Positions 1-10,449 of a DNA stretch of 64,000 nucleotides are shown in pieces. Every line of letters starts with the position of its first letter. Positions within the stretch are counted from its first letter, which is position 1. This DNA is from Chitinophagaceae bacterium (GTDB lineage: Bacteria > Bacteroidota > Bacteroidia > Chitinophagales > Chitinophagaceae): assembly GCA_016786845.1 (NCBI GenBank), contig JAEUVB010000016.1, forward strand, positions 62,001 through 126,000, given 5' to 3'. The translations under genes and the position numbers were made by a program. A model generated the notes under the pieces. The model searched no databases, had not been told where the DNA came from, and saw only the letters and a program-made list of their open reading frames with translations.

Positions 1-1598
1 TCGATATCAATATCAAGGAAAAACCGCTTTGTTCAACATGGAACGGAGGTGTGGCCCATGAAGGAATTCAGAATGCAACCGGTACCGTAGCCTTTATGGT
101 TCCGGGCCGTAATGGTACCACCTGGCAGGCCACCAATGATAGCTATCGATTTACACCTTCGGGTACCCAAACCGTCAATTTCAATTATACCTGGATCGAC
201 GTGAATACCGGAGCAGTATTAGGAACAGGCCCCACTCTCAGTTATTTCCCGACCACCAATACTCAGGTAACCGTTCAAATGACTGCCATCACGGATTGTG
301 ATACCATACAAGCGGCTTTGAATGATACGATCAATATCATCGTGACGGGTAATGTGACCGCCGATTTCAATTATGAAGTACACTTAGGATGTGATGAAGA
401 CACGGTGATCTTTACCAATACCTCTACCAGTTCTGTAGGAGGCGTTCCTTTATACCAATGGGATTTTGGTGACCTCAGCGGGTCTACCGCTACAAGCCCT
501 ACCCATATTTATGCAGACCAAAACACCTATTCTGTTCGCTTGATCGCATCAGATAATGGCTGTATCGATACGATGATCAAAGTGATAGACCTCAACCATC
601 CAATAAATGCTGCTTTCGCTGTAGGTCCGAATGATTCTATTTGTTTGGGAGATAATATGGTTGCTTCCAGTGTTTCTACCCCATTACTCTTCCTAACACA
701 CGACTGGACCTGGGGCGACGGAGCTACAACGACCGGTAATCCGAGTGGACACATTTACGCAACTCCGGGTGTCTATACAATTAATCTGACCGTTACGGAT
801 ACTTTAGGATGTGTTGATACATCGAGTATGCAGGTGTTTGTAGATAATCCGCCTTTTGTAGACTTCATCACTTCCGATGATAATGTATGTATTGGGGATC
901 CGGTCTTTTTTAGTGATACCATGGCGCCGTTTACTCAGAGTTTTACCTGGGACTTCGGCGATGGTAGTACCCTGAATAATATTCATAACCCTTCCCATAG
1001 CTGGGCCAATCCGAATACAGCGGGATATACCGTTTCGCTGACAGGATACTATTTGATTTGTCCTCCGATGACCGTGACTAAAAATATCATTGTCAACGAT
1101 TATCCGAGTGTGAACCTGGGTGACGATACCACGATTTGTCCGGGCATTACCGGAGCGATTACCTTAGCTGACCTGAACAATCCAAGCGCTACATTCCTGT
1201 GGAATACCGGCGAAACCTCCAATTCGATTACTGTTACTCAACCGGGCCACTATTGGGTGATGGCCAGCAATGGTGATTGTACCACCACGGATAGCATCTG
1301 GATCATGCGCGATTGCTACCTCAATATTCCAAATTCATTTTCTCCGAATGGTGATGGATTGAATGACTACTTCCTCCCCAGAGAACTTTTAAGCAGTGGA
1401 CTAAAAACATTCAAGATGAATCTGTTTAATCGCTGGGGTGAATTGGTGTTTACGACGGATAAAATTGATGGCCGCGGATGGGATGGGAAGCTGAATGGTG
1501 TCAATCAGCCTATGGGTGTATTTGTTTATGTGATTGAAGCAGAATTCATAAACAATGTCCGGAAAAATTATACCGGAAATGTGACCCTCATTCGATAG
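1..1598 (+). CDS. PKD-repeat surface protein with CHU_C C-terminal domain (5' end outside window)
   Basis: The frame is open from base 3, so the gene begins left of the window; the in-frame GTG at 51 is internal. About 531 residues are visible. Three PKD-type domains can be read from motifs such as WDFGD, WTWGDG and WDFGDG, then an Ig-like segment (FLWNTGETSNSITV), and finally a CHU_C domain containing NIPNSFSPNGDGLNDYF, FNRWGELVF and GWDGKLNG. CHU_C domains are known in Bacteroidota as T9SS-linked C-terminal domains, so the product is probably exported to the surface; ligand unknown. Its last ~420 residues closely match those of the next gene, indicating tandem duplication or gene conversion. 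Confidence 0.93.
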   Translation, partial: DINIKEKPLCSTWNGGVAHEGIQNATGTVAFMVPGRNGTTWQATNDSYRFTPSGTQTVNFNYTWIDVNTGAVLGTGPTLSYFPTTNTQVTVQMTAITDCDTIQAALNDTINIIVTGNVTADFNYEVHLGCDEDTVIFTNTSTSSVGGVPLYQWDFGDLSGSTATSPTHIYADQNTYSVRLIASDNGCIDTMIKVIDLNHPINAAFAVGPNDSICLGDNMVASSVSTPLLFLTHDWTWGDGATTTGNPSGHIYATPGVYTINLTVTDTLGCVDTSSMQVFVDNPPFVDFITSDDNVCIGDPVFFSDTMAPFTQSFTWDFGDGSTLNNIHNPSHSWANPNTAGYTVSLTGYYLICPPMTVTKNIIVNDYPSVNLGDDTTICPGITGAITLADLNNPSATFLWNTGETSNSITVTQPGHYWVMASNGDCTTTDSIWIMRDCYLNIPNSFSPNGDGLNDYFLPRELLSSGLKTFKMNLFNRWGELVFTTDKIDGRGWDGKLNGVNQPMGVFVYVIEAEFINNVRKNYTGNVTLIR

Positions 1599-1787
1599 AA
1601 ATCCCGTTATTCTCTCAACGGATACATTGTTTTTTTCGTCTTTTTAGTAGTTTACACCGCATGTCTTGTGATGGGTGAAATGAGGTATACGATTTATACC
1701 TTCATCCACTCAATGGGATCGTTCAATTTTTTCTCTCATTATGGTTGAAATTGAATGAATATCATCGGCATCATAAATAAGTCTACT

Positions 1788-4700
1788 ATGAAAAAACAAA
1801 TTTGCCTCTTTCTCTCCTTTTGGCTTACCGGGTTATTTACGGTCTATGCCGGCCCAAAAGGAAATTTGAACTTTATTGAGAATAAAAATCAATGGGATAA
1901 GGATATCCGGTTTAAAACGGATTTATCAGGCGGGCATATCTATTTTACAAATAACAGTTTTCGCTTTGTTTATTTTGATCCTTCTGATCTGGAAGAGGTG
2001 CACGAATTAAAGCATGAGCAACCTGCTACAGCTTATGAATCGAAAATAGATTGCTATGCCTATTCTGTCGATTTTATCGGTGCAAATCGGGAAGTCCTCA
2101 TTTCACCTGCGGGCAAAAAGAAATATTATCACAATTACTTTTTAGGAAATGACCCCAGCCGTTGGGCCGGAAATGTTGGGGTCTTCGAAAGCCTGCAATA
2201 TCCAAACATCTATCCCGGAATTGACCTCATTGCACACAGTGAGGAAAATTCATTTAAATATGATTTGATTGTTCGCCCGGGTTCAGACCATTCAGTCATC
2301 CGTTTGCATTATACTGGAATAAAACCTCAATTACTGGCTAATGGTAATTTGCAACTCAATTTAGGTTTCAATCAAGTGGAAGAATTGGCTCCGTATTGCT
2401 ATCAAATCATTCAGGGTGTAAAAAAAGAAGTAAAATCAAAATACACACTAAGCTCCAACGGGGATTTGACCTTTGAATTTCCGCAAGGCTATCAAAAGGA
2501 ATATGAACTGGTGATTGATCCTACATTGGTTTTCGCCACTTACAGCAGTTCTACGGCGACTACCTTTGGCTTCAGTGCAACCTATGATCTGTCGGGCAGT
2601 TTATATGCCGGAGGTGAATGTTTTGGTGTTGGTTGGCCTGCCAGTACAGGCGCATTTCAAACTAACTTTGGATCCGGTGTAGATGCAGGTATTAATAAAT
2701 ATGATCCTAATGGTACCACTATCATTTATTCGACCTATTATGGCGGAAGCGGATCCGACCTCCCAAATAATATGGTAGTAAATACTATGAATGAGCTAGC
2801 CATCACCGGTTCAACGAGTTCAAGTAATTTGCCTGTAACAGCAGGGTGTTATGATAATGCTTTAGGTGGAAATAGTGATGCCTATGTAGCTCATTTCAAT
2901 GCTACCGGTACTGCGTTAATAGGTGCAACTTATATGGGCGGCAGTGGAATTGATGCGCAAAATATATTTAGTATTAGCCCCAATTATGGAGATGGTAACC
3001 GTGGTGAAATCTTCTTTGACAGTAACAATGATATCGTTGTCGCCGTCAGCACCCAATCGAGCGACTTTCCGGTAACAGCAGGGGCTTATCAATCTGTCTT
3101 TAACGGAGGTACTCAAGACGGGTGCGTGTTTAAAGTCAATACAACCTGTACTAATCTGTTATTCAGTACTTTTTTAGGTGGAAGTGGTGATGATGCCTGC
3201 TTCTCGATTGCTCCCAATTCAGCCGGCAATTGGACAGTATGTGGAGGCACCAACAGCAGCAATTTTCCTACTACTGCCGGGGCCTATCAAACCGGAGCGG
3301 GTGGCGGAACGGATGGATTCGTATCGATCCTGAGTGCAAATGGTACAGCTCTGCTTAATTCCAGTTTTATTGGTACCGCCGGCTTTGACCATGCCTTTAA
3401 AATACAGGTTGATCCAAATGACACCGTTTATGTTTGCGGTCAAACCAATGGGGCTGCATTTCCGGTTTCTCCCGGTGTATATACCAACCCGGGCAGTACG
3501 ATTTTTATGCAAAAGTATACGCCCAATTTAAGTCAGTTAGCACTTTCAACGCGAATTGGCCAAACCACTAATCTTGTTCCAACCGCCTTCTTAAAAGACA
3601 ATTGTGGCAATGTCTATTTTTCAGGTTTTCAGGCAAACGGCACTTTACCACTGACACCTAATGCTTACCAATCTACTGCAGGAGGATTTTGGCTTTGTGT
3701 CTTATCGGGTGATTTCACACAATTGGTATATGCCACTTACATGGGCGCTGTCGGCGATCATGTAGATGGAGGCACGAGCCGTTTTGATCCTCAAGGTATT
3801 GTTTACCAATCGGTATGTACTATCAGTAACACACAATACCAATCACCCGGATGTGTTTCGCCCAGCAATCTTGCTGCCAGTTGGGATGTAGCCAGTTTCA
3901 AATTCAACTTTGAATTATCCGGTGTTGAGGCAGGACTCGTCATCAGTCCGAATGATTCGGGTTGCGCACCTTACACGGTTTCATTCACCAATACCTCCGT
4001 AGCCGGATTGAATTACTTCTGGGATTTTGGCGATGGCGGCACATCCACTTTGATTGCACCGACCCATACTTATTTAACCTCAGGTTTGTTTCAGGTCCGG
4101 CTGATTGCAACCAACCCCAACGGATGTATCACCACTGACACGGCTTATTCAAGTATCTATATTTATCCTTCCGTGAATGCTGCTTTTACTTATGATCGAA
4201 TTTTGGATTGTATCGATGATACCGTTCATTTCTATCTCGTCGATTCCAATCAACCCAATAATGTTTTATTCAGTTGGGACTTCGGCGACGGTACCGGCAG
4301 TACTTTACACAATCCGAGTCATACTTATTATAACCAAAATATTTATACGGTCACCTGTATTGCCAGCAATGGGTATTGCCAGGATACCATGCAAACCGTG
4401 ATTGATCTGATACATCCGATCGCCGCAAACTTTTCCGTAGGACCCAATGATTCCATATGCCTGGGTACGAATATGGTGGCTTCGAGTGTCAGTACGCCAT
4501 TACTGTATCTGACCCATGACTGGGATTGGGGAGACGGCACTAAAACTACAGGTAATCCGAGTGGACATATGTATACCGCTTCAGGTAATTATATCCTTAC
4601 CCTCGTGGTTACAGATACCATTGGTTGTCATGATACTTCTACGCTGGCGGTATTTGTAGACGATCCGGCTTATGTCGATTTTACCATTTCTGATGATCAT

Positions 4701-5414
4701 GTTTGTGTCGGCGATCCGGTCTTTTTTAAAGATACCATGGCGCCCTATACTCAAAGTTTCACCTGGGATTTTGGCGATGGAACGATGAAGGATAACGAAC
4801 ATAATCCGGTTCATTCATGGGATCAGCCCAATACTGCAGGATATAATGTTTCTTTGACCGGACGATATCTGATTTGTCCGCCGATGACCGTTACCAAGAC
4901 CGTCATTGTCGATGATTATCCTGTCGTCTATTTAGGTCCCGATACTTCTATTTGTCCCGGACTCACCGGTTCAATTATACTTACCGATGTCAATAATCCA
5001 ACCGCAACTTATGTGTGGAGTACCGGAGAAACTTCGCCTTCCATTACAGTCACACAACCCGGATATTACTGGGTGAAAGCCAGTACCGGAGCCTGTAGTG
5101 CTACGGATAGTACTTGGGTGAAACGCGATTGCTATCTCAATATTCCGAATTCATTTTCTCCGAATGGGGATGGGCTCAACGACTTTTTCATTCCGCGTGA
5201 ATTACTCAGCAGCGGTCTCAGTAGTTTCCACATGAATATATTCAATCGCTGGGGTGAATTGGTTTTCACAACCGACAACATCGACGGACGTGGATGGGAT
5301 GGTAAATTCAATGGCGTGCCTCAACCCATGGGTGTATTTGTCTATGTGATTGAAGCTCAGTTTATCAATCAGGTACGTAAGAACTATTCGGGTAATGTGA
5401 CGCTGATACGATAA
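1788..5414 (+). CDS. Large secreted SBBP/PKD protein with CHU_C C-terminal domain
   Basis: The preferred start at 1788 (MKKQICLFLSF...) gives a clean signal peptide ending near VYA-GPKG; the upstream ATG at 1755 would add 11 residues before it. The 1208-residue product has an N-terminal region like DUF7948 (FIENKNQWDKDIRF), then SBBP-type beta-propeller repeats (recurring YYGGSG, YMGGSG, FLGGSGDD at roughly residues 250-560), four PKD-type domains (WDFGDGG, WDFGDGTG, WDWGDG, WDFGDGT) from about 720 to 1050, an Ig-like segment and a CHU_C domain (NIPNSFSPNGDGLNDFF). This domain order is typical of T9SS-exported adhesin-like proteins. It lies 189 bp after its partial paralogue. Function beyond surface location is not inferable. 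Confidence 0.94.
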   Translation: MKKQICLFLSFWLTGLFTVYAGPKGNLNFIENKNQWDKDIRFKTDLSGGHIYFTNNSFRFVYFDPSDLEEVHELKHEQPATAYESKIDCYAYSVDFIGANREVLISPAGKKKYYHNYFLGNDPSRWAGNVGVFESLQYPNIYPGIDLIAHSEENSFKYDLIVRPGSDHSVIRLHYTGIKPQLLANGNLQLNLGFNQVEELAPYCYQIIQGVKKEVKSKYTLSSNGDLTFEFPQGYQKEYELVIDPTLVFATYSSSTATTFGFSATYDLSGSLYAGGECFGVGWPASTGAFQTNFGSGVDAGINKYDPNGTTIIYSTYYGGSGSDLPNNMVVNTMNELAITGSTSSSNLPVTAGCYDNALGGNSDAYVAHFNATGTALIGATYMGGSGIDAQNIFSISPNYGDGNRGEIFFDSNNDIVVAVSTQSSDFPVTAGAYQSVFNGGTQDGCVFKVNTTCTNLLFSTFLGGSGDDACFSIAPNSAGNWTVCGGTNSSNFPTTAGAYQTGAGGGTDGFVSILSANGTALLNSSFIGTAGFDHAFKIQVDPNDTVYVCGQTNGAAFPVSPGVYTNPGSTIFMQKYTPNLSQLALSTRIGQTTNLVPTAFLKDNCGNVYFSGFQANGTLPLTPNAYQSTAGGFWLCVLSGDFTQLVYATYMGAVGDHVDGGTSRFDPQGIVYQSVCTISNTQYQSPGCVSPSNLAASWDVASFKFNFELSGVEAGLVISPNDSGCAPYTVSFTNTSVAGLNYFWDFGDGGTSTLIAPTHTYLTSGLFQVRLIATNPNGCITTDTAYSSIYIYPSVNAAFTYDRILDCIDDTVHFYLVDSNQPNNVLFSWDFGDGTGSTLHNPSHTYYNQNIYTVTCIASNGYCQDTMQTVIDLIHPIAANFSVGPNDSICLGTNMVASSVSTPLLYLTHDWDWGDGTKTTGNPSGHMYTASGNYILTLVVTDTIGCHDTSTLAVFVDDPAYVDFTISDDHVCVGDPVFFKDTMAPYTQSFTWDFGDGTMKDNEHNPVHSWDQPNTAGYNVSLTGRYLICPPMTVTKTVIVDDYPVVYLGPDTSICPGLTGSIILTDVNNPTATYVWSTGETSPSITVTQPGYYWVKASTGACSATDSTWVKRDCYLNIPNSFSPNGDGLNDFFIPRELLSSGLSSFHMNIFNRWGELVFTTDNIDGRGWDGKFNGVPQPMGVFVYVIEAQFINQVRKNYSGNVTLIR

Positions 5415-5439
5415 GGAAATTCAAAACTCCCTATTGCAT

Positions 5440-6051
5440 TTACCTTTCATATTTCCAATTCCGTTTCTTCCCTTCCGCCATCCATTCGATGGCTTGAGTC
5501 AAACGTTTAAGTCGCGTCGGTTCTGTTTTCGCTTCCGTGATCCAGGTAAGGTATTCCCGTTTGCAGGAAGCACTGAAAGCATGAAAGGTTTTTTCAGCCG
5601 CTTTATTTTTCTTCAAAGCTTGTAGAAAATCTGAAGGGATTTCATCTATTTGAGGTGGAGCAGGTTTAGCTTTCTTCGGTAAATTGATACCGGCATCATT
5701 CAATTTCATGGCTTCCTTGATCCAAGCCAATATTTTTTTATCGGAAGGAAGATCTTCTAATGTACAGATGCGTCCCAAATGTCCCATGGCCGTTTCCTTT
5801 TGAGCTGTTTCCTGCAAAGCTTTATCCTTCATCAAACCGGCTTTCCAGAAACCGAAAGCACAATGTTGTTTGAAAGCCGCCATGCTGCATAAGGGCGAGC
5901 CTTTGTAATCGAAGTTCGGAAAGCTCCATTTGATTTTTTCTTCTACTTCGGGGCAGGCATGATGAACCAGTGCGCGTAAATGATGGAGTATAGGCTGGGC
6001 AAAGGGTTGTGATTTCAGGATATAGGCATCTATCCGTTTGTCGGTATTCAT
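5440..6051 (-). CDS. YdeI/OmpD-associated family protein with DUF1801 domain
   Basis: The 203-residue product has an N-terminal DUF1801-type domain (HHLRALVHHACPEVEEKIKW, then SFPNFDYKG, CAFGFWKAGL) and a C-terminal YdeI/OmdA-type helical domain (IPSDFLQALKKNKAAEKTF, REYLTWITEAK, RLTQAIEWMAEGKKRNWKYE). This two-part architecture is common in soil and gut bacteria; the family is sometimes called bacteriocin-protection, but its biochemistry is not established. No signal peptide, so cytoplasmic. It converges with the preceding gene (25 bp between stops) and starts 10 bp from the 3' end of the next minus-strand gene, so the two could share a transcript. Confidence 0.85.
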   Translation of the reverse strand: MNTDKRIDAYILKSQPFAQPILHHLRALVHHACPEVEEKIKWSFPNFDYKGSPLCSMAAFKQHCAFGFWKAGLMKDKALQETAQKETAMGHLGRICTLEDLPSDKKILAWIKEAMKLNDAGINLPKKAKPAPPQIDEIPSDFLQALKKNKAAEKTFHAFSASCKREYLTWITEAKTEPTRLKRLTQAIEWMAEGKKRNWKYER

Positions 6052-6061
6052 GAAAAAAAGT

Positions 6062-7474
6062 TTATTGCTTAATGAAAAGATATTCCTTGTGTGCGGTCTG
6101 TATCAGATAGGTACCGGGTTGCAGGGATCCGATATAAATTTCTCCCTGCCCGATCTTTCCGTTTTGTATCATGCTACCATTCATGGAAAGGATCTGATAG
6201 TATTGATCGCTAATGTTTGAAAAATATAATTTGTCTCCGGCCGGGTTAGGATAAAGCACTGCGTCGTCGCCTGCCGGGATATTGGTAACCGCATCCGGAA
6301 AGGGAATTTCAAAGGCACCAATATCGATGGCATTCACGACGGGGCGTGACTCAAACGAACAGGTATCTTTATACATAGAAATAGGCTTCAGAATCATACC
6401 CAAGATTGTTTTGCTTAGATTAACTCCTGCATCTTTCGCCGATGCTCCCGGCAACAAATGATAATTGTATAAAACCGGATCGGTAAAATTCATTGCACTA
6501 ACGGCATCATTGATTTGATTATTTGAACTGTCTAACACAGCTGCTGTACCGATGAACAAGCCGCCCGTTTTAGCACCGGCGAAAATATTGTTCTTCACAA
6601 ACAAGGTATCGCTTCCATTTTGTACCTGAATAAAACTTCCGGTCGTCTTCTTATTCACAAAAGTATTGTTCACCACATACAAGGCATGCGGGGCCGTATT
6701 GGTGAGTCCTTCCAATCCGTATCCCAGTAAATTTGAATTGGCCGAATTACTTCCTTGTTCGATTACATTACCCATAATCAAACTGATGCCCCCATTGGGC
6801 AAATCAATCGTGCGACTATCGATGGACGTTTCATTGGCAATTCTGTTGTAGACGATGATATTGTTGGTGGCCCTGCTTTTGAGTTCATGACCTTCAGCGA
6901 TGGCATTATGACTGTAATTATACCTGAACAAAAAAGTGTCGATATGATTGATATAAATATTGTGCTGATAACCCGGATTGGCCACACTGCCTCCATTCAA
7001 AAATTCACTATACTCTACCGTGGTTTTGCAATTGGCAATATTGCCGCAAAGGATGCCCATTTCGTTGGCGTCAAACTTGCAATGGGTGACATATAGATTT
7101 CGACCTTCCTGACGTATGCCCGCACCATTATGGTCGACGACGGTGGCATTCGCAAATTCGATATTCTCGACCTTCACATCGTCACCACTGATGACAAAGA
7201 TGCCCTTGCCATTCACCATATCATTGGCGATGATACTCCCGGCTTGCAACCTTGGTCTTCCACCCACACCTCTCAACAACAGATTATCCTGATACCAGAT
7301 CACTTGAGGATCATTGATATAGGTGGCGTAATCAATATCGACCGTATCGCCGTTTTGAACCATGGCCACTACCTGACTGCAATAGGTATAGGTTTGAGTG
7401 GGTCCTACATGCCAAATGGTGGCAAAGACCGGTATGCTTCCCAATAGAAACGCAAGCGTGAATATTTTTTTCAT
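6062..7474 (-). CDS. Secreted parallel beta-helix protein with T9SS type A sorting domain
   Basis: A signal peptide (MKKIFTLAFLLGSIPVFA) starts the 470-residue protein. The central ~330 residues are rich in short Asn/Gly turns spaced like right-handed beta-helix rungs (for example VKVENIEFANATVVDHNGAG and LYVTHCKFDANEMGILCGN), as in pectate-lyase-like and carbohydrate-active folds. The last ~75 residues form a type A Por secretion tail (VLYPNPAGDKLYFSN ... LQPGTYLIQT ... LFIKQ). By homology of the tail it should cross the outer membrane through T9SS and be processed. No catalytic residues can be assigned, so enzymatic activity is open. Confidence 0.88.
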   Translation of the reverse strand: MKKIFTLAFLLGSIPVFATIWHVGPTQTYTYCSQVVAMVQNGDTVDIDYATYINDPQVIWYQDNLLLRGVGGRPRLQAGSIIANDMVNGKGIFVISGDDVKVENIEFANATVVDHNGAGIRQEGRNLYVTHCKFDANEMGILCGNIANCKTTVEYSEFLNGGSVANPGYQHNIYINHIDTFLFRYNYSHNAIAEGHELKSRATNNIIVYNRIANETSIDSRTIDLPNGGISLIMGNVIEQGSNSANSNLLGYGLEGLTNTAPHALYVVNNTFVNKKTTGSFIQVQNGSDTLFVKNNIFAGAKTGGLFIGTAAVLDSSNNQINDAVSAMNFTDPVLYNYHLLPGASAKDAGVNLSKTILGMILKPISMYKDTCSFESRPVVNAIDIGAFEIPFPDAVTNIPAGDDAVLYPNPAGDKLYFSNISDQYYQILSMNGSMIQNGKIGQGEIYIGSLQPGTYLIQTAHKEYLFIKQ

Positions 7475-7523
7475 ACGCTAAAATTAATCAAACTATTGTT
7501 GGATTTCTATATGATAAAATTCC

Positions 7524-10379
7524 TCAATGCGCCACCAACCAGTTCTCACCCATACCCACTTCAGCCACCACCGGCACCTCATTTTTTAACGGCATGGCCG
7601 TTTGCATGCAATCCAGTATGAGGGATTTCATTTCATCGACTTCCGATTTCAGAACATCAAACACCAATTCATCATGCACTTGAAGCACCATGCGTGAACG
7701 GAGTATTGAGTTTTTCAGTCGGTGATGTATGCTGATCATGGCGAGTTTGATCATATCGGCGGCACTCCCTTGTATGGGACTGTTGATGGCATTGCGTTCG
7801 GCAAATCCACGCACGGTAAAGTTCTGCGAGTTGATATCGCGCAACCAACGCTTTCGTCCCATGAGGGTTTCTACATAGCCATGCTCACGCGCGAAATTGA
7901 TGGTATCATCCATGTATCGTTGTATGCCCGTAAATTCTTTCTTATAGTTGTCGATGATTTCCTTGGCTTCGGTACGACTAATGCCGAGATTCTCAGCCAA
8001 ACCGAATGCACCTTGTCCGTAGATGATTCCGAAGTTGACACTCTTGGCTTTGTAGCGCATCTCTTTGGTCACTTCACTTTCCGCTACATTGTATACCCGT
8101 GCAGCCGTAGCGGTATGGATATCCTTATGCTGACGAAATGCTTCGCACATGGCTTCGTCTCCACTGATGGCAGCCACCACACGTAATTCTATTTGCGAAT
8201 AATCGGCACTCATGAGTACATGCTGATCATCTCTCGGAATAAAGGCCTTGCGGATTTCTCTTCCCTGTTCGGTACGGATCGGAATGTTTTGCAAATTGGG
8301 ATTGATGCTCGACAAGCGACCGGTCACCGCAATGGTTTGTCCGTAAGTGGTATGCACGCGACCCGTATTCGGATTGATGAGTTCGGGCAGTGTATCCACA
8401 TAAGTATTCTTCAATTTGGTATACTCTCTGAATGATAATATATCATCGCAAATCTGATGTTCCTTCGCCAACTTGGCCAGCACTTCTTCTCCGGTAGCAT
8501 ATTGTCCGGTCTTGGTTTTCTTCGCTTTCGGATCGAGCATCAATTTTTCAAAAAGCACTTCGCCTAATTGTTTGGGTGAGGCCAAATTAAATCGGACACC
8601 CGCCTGCGCATACACTTTCTCTTCTGATTCCTTCGCCAATTTTTCAAGATCGACACTATAATTTTTTAGAAATCCCGTATCCACCTTCACGCCTTCGTAT
8701 TCCATATCCGTCAGCACTTTAATCAGGGGTGTATCTACTTCATGAAAGATCTTCTCGACTTCATTTTCTTTCAACTGCGGAATGAAGACTTGTTTCAACT
8801 GCAAAGTGATATCGGCATCTTCGGCTGCATACTCTTTTATTTTTTCGATTTCTACATCACGCATATTCCCTTGTCCCTTTCCTTTTTTGCCAATCAGTTC
8901 TTCAATAGAAACGGGTTTGTAATGCAAGTATTTTTCACTTAAGAGATCCATGCTGCGTTTGCCTTCGGGTTCGAAACAATAATGTGCGAGCATGGTATCG
9001 AAGAGTTGTCCTTTGATTTCTATACCATGATTTTTTAAGACGAGCAGATCAAACTTGGTATTTTGTCCCACCCACAAAATATCCTCACGATCAAACAAGG
9101 TTTTGAATTCCAGGAGTATGGCCAATGTTTCATCGCGGTTTTCAGGTAGTGGAATATAATAGGCTTCATGGGCCTTGACGGCAAAGCTCATGCCCACGAG
9201 TCCGCATTGGTTGGCATCCAGACCGGTCGTTTCCGTATCGAAACAAATTTCGGGCAAGGGTTTATCGGCATCGGGTTTGAGTGCATGCAATTGCGCAATT
9301 AAATCGCTTCTGAGGGTCGGCGTATCGATGAGATGATATTGATGTGTTACATTGTCTATGGTATCGAGGGGCGTTAGGAGAGCCGGTGGCAAATCATCAT
9401 CCTCCGAACTTTCGCTTGGATTGGCTTGACGGGTATTGATGGAAGGAGATTTCGATTCCACCACATTGCCGAAGAGATCCGTTTGCACATTGCCTGCTAC
9501 TTGAAAGCTTTCGCCCAAGACGCGTTTTCCGATGGTTCTGAATTCCAGTTCATTGAAGACTTCCGTCAGGATATCACGGTTCCATTCACTTAACGAAAAA
9601 TCTTCCTCATGAAAAGTGCAGGGAACTTTGGTGATGATGGTCGCGAGTTTTTTACTCATGATGGCATCTTCCTTACCATTGCGGATCTTTTCGCCGATGG
9701 CGCCTTTGATTTCGTGGGCATGGTCGAGAATATTTTCCATGCTGCCATATTCCTTCAACAATTTCACGGCGGTTTTTTCACCCACACCTTTGATGCCCGG
9801 TATATTGTCGACCGCATCGCCCATCATGCCGAGGATATCGATGACCTGTGACACCGATTCGATGCCCCATTTTTCGCAGACTTCCTTCACGCCCATGATC
9901 TCGGCTTTACCGCCCCCTGTGGCAGGTTTATAAATGAAGACCTTCTCATTCACCAACTGTCCATAATCTTTATCGGGCGTCACCATATACACTTCATAGC
10001 CGGCCTCTGCGGCTTGTACACTCAGGGTGCCTATGATATCGTCGGCCTCATACCCGTCTACTTCGATGATGGGGATATTGAAGCCCTGAAGGATTTTTTT
10101 AATATCGGGTACGGCGCCCAAAATATCTTCCGGAGTTTCTTGCCGATTGGCTTTATAATCAGCAAAATCGGCATGACGTTCCGTAAGTGCCTTGGTATCG
10201 AAACAAACGGCCAGGTGGGAAGGCTTCTGATTGTTGATGAGATCGAGTAAGGCATTCAGAAATCCGAATTGTGCATTGGTATTCTTGCCACCGCTGGTGA
10301 TGCGCGGACTCCGCACCAAGGCATAGTAAGCGCGAAAAATAAGTGCAAAAGCATCGAGTAGAAACAGGCGTTTATCCAT
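7524..10379 (-). CDS. polA: DNA polymerase I
   Basis: The start is placed at 10379 (MDKRLFLLDAFALIFRAYYA), which matches the family; a longer reading from 10439 adds 20 unrelated residues. The 951-residue enzyme has all three parts: a 5' nuclease (FDTKALTERH, YEADDIIGTL, GMMGDAVDNIPGIKGVGEKT), a 3'-5' exonuclease with its acidic residues intact (CFDTETTGLDANQCG, YAAEDADIT), so proofreading is likely, and the polymerase domain (SADYSQIELRVVAAISGD, MRYKAKSVNFGIIYG, QVHDELVFDV). It replaces RNA primers and fills repair gaps. No terminator is evident downstream. The gene borders the large repeat-containing gap on its 5' side. Confidence 0.98.
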   Translation of the reverse strand: MDKRLFLLDAFALIFRAYYALVRSPRITSGGKNTNAQFGFLNALLDLINNQKPSHLAVCFDTKALTERHADFADYKANRQETPEDILGAVPDIKKILQGFNIPIIEVDGYEADDIIGTLSVQAAEAGYEVYMVTPDKDYGQLVNEKVFIYKPATGGGKAEIMGVKEVCEKWGIESVSQVIDILGMMGDAVDNIPGIKGVGEKTAVKLLKEYGSMENILDHAHEIKGAIGEKIRNGKEDAIMSKKLATIITKVPCTFHEEDFSLSEWNRDILTEVFNELEFRTIGKRVLGESFQVAGNVQTDLFGNVVESKSPSINTRQANPSESSEDDDLPPALLTPLDTIDNVTHQYHLIDTPTLRSDLIAQLHALKPDADKPLPEICFDTETTGLDANQCGLVGMSFAVKAHEAYYIPLPENRDETLAILLEFKTLFDREDILWVGQNTKFDLLVLKNHGIEIKGQLFDTMLAHYCFEPEGKRSMDLLSEKYLHYKPVSIEELIGKKGKGQGNMRDVEIEKIKEYAAEDADITLQLKQVFIPQLKENEVEKIFHEVDTPLIKVLTDMEYEGVKVDTGFLKNYSVDLEKLAKESEEKVYAQAGVRFNLASPKQLGEVLFEKLMLDPKAKKTKTGQYATGEEVLAKLAKEHQICDDILSFREYTKLKNTYVDTLPELINPNTGRVHTTYGQTIAVTGRLSSINPNLQNIPIRTEQGREIRKAFIPRDDQHVLMSADYSQIELRVVAAISGDEAMCEAFRQHKDIHTATAARVYNVAESEVTKEMRYKAKSVNFGIIYGQGAFGLAENLGISRTEAKEIIDNYKKEFTGIQRYMDDTINFAREHGYVETLMGRKRWLRDINSQNFTVRGFAERNAINSPIQGSAADMIKLAMISIHHRLKNSILRSRMVLQVHDELVFDVLKSEVDEMKSLILDCMQTAMPLKNEVPVVAEVGMGENWLVAH

Positions 10380-10449
10380 GTGGTGAAAGTACAAAGAATA
10401 GTAAAGGGAAGAATAGATTCGTTCAAAAAATGCATGCAAACAAGAACGT

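Noticed and set aside
51-53. GTG as start codon of the first gene
   Set aside because: The frame is open to the left edge and the residues before it continue the domain, so the gene is cut by the window.
6755-7447. Long open frames antisense to the beta-helix gene
   Set aside because: They are mirror readings of a real gene with a signal peptide and T9SS tail on the other strand; no family resemblance.
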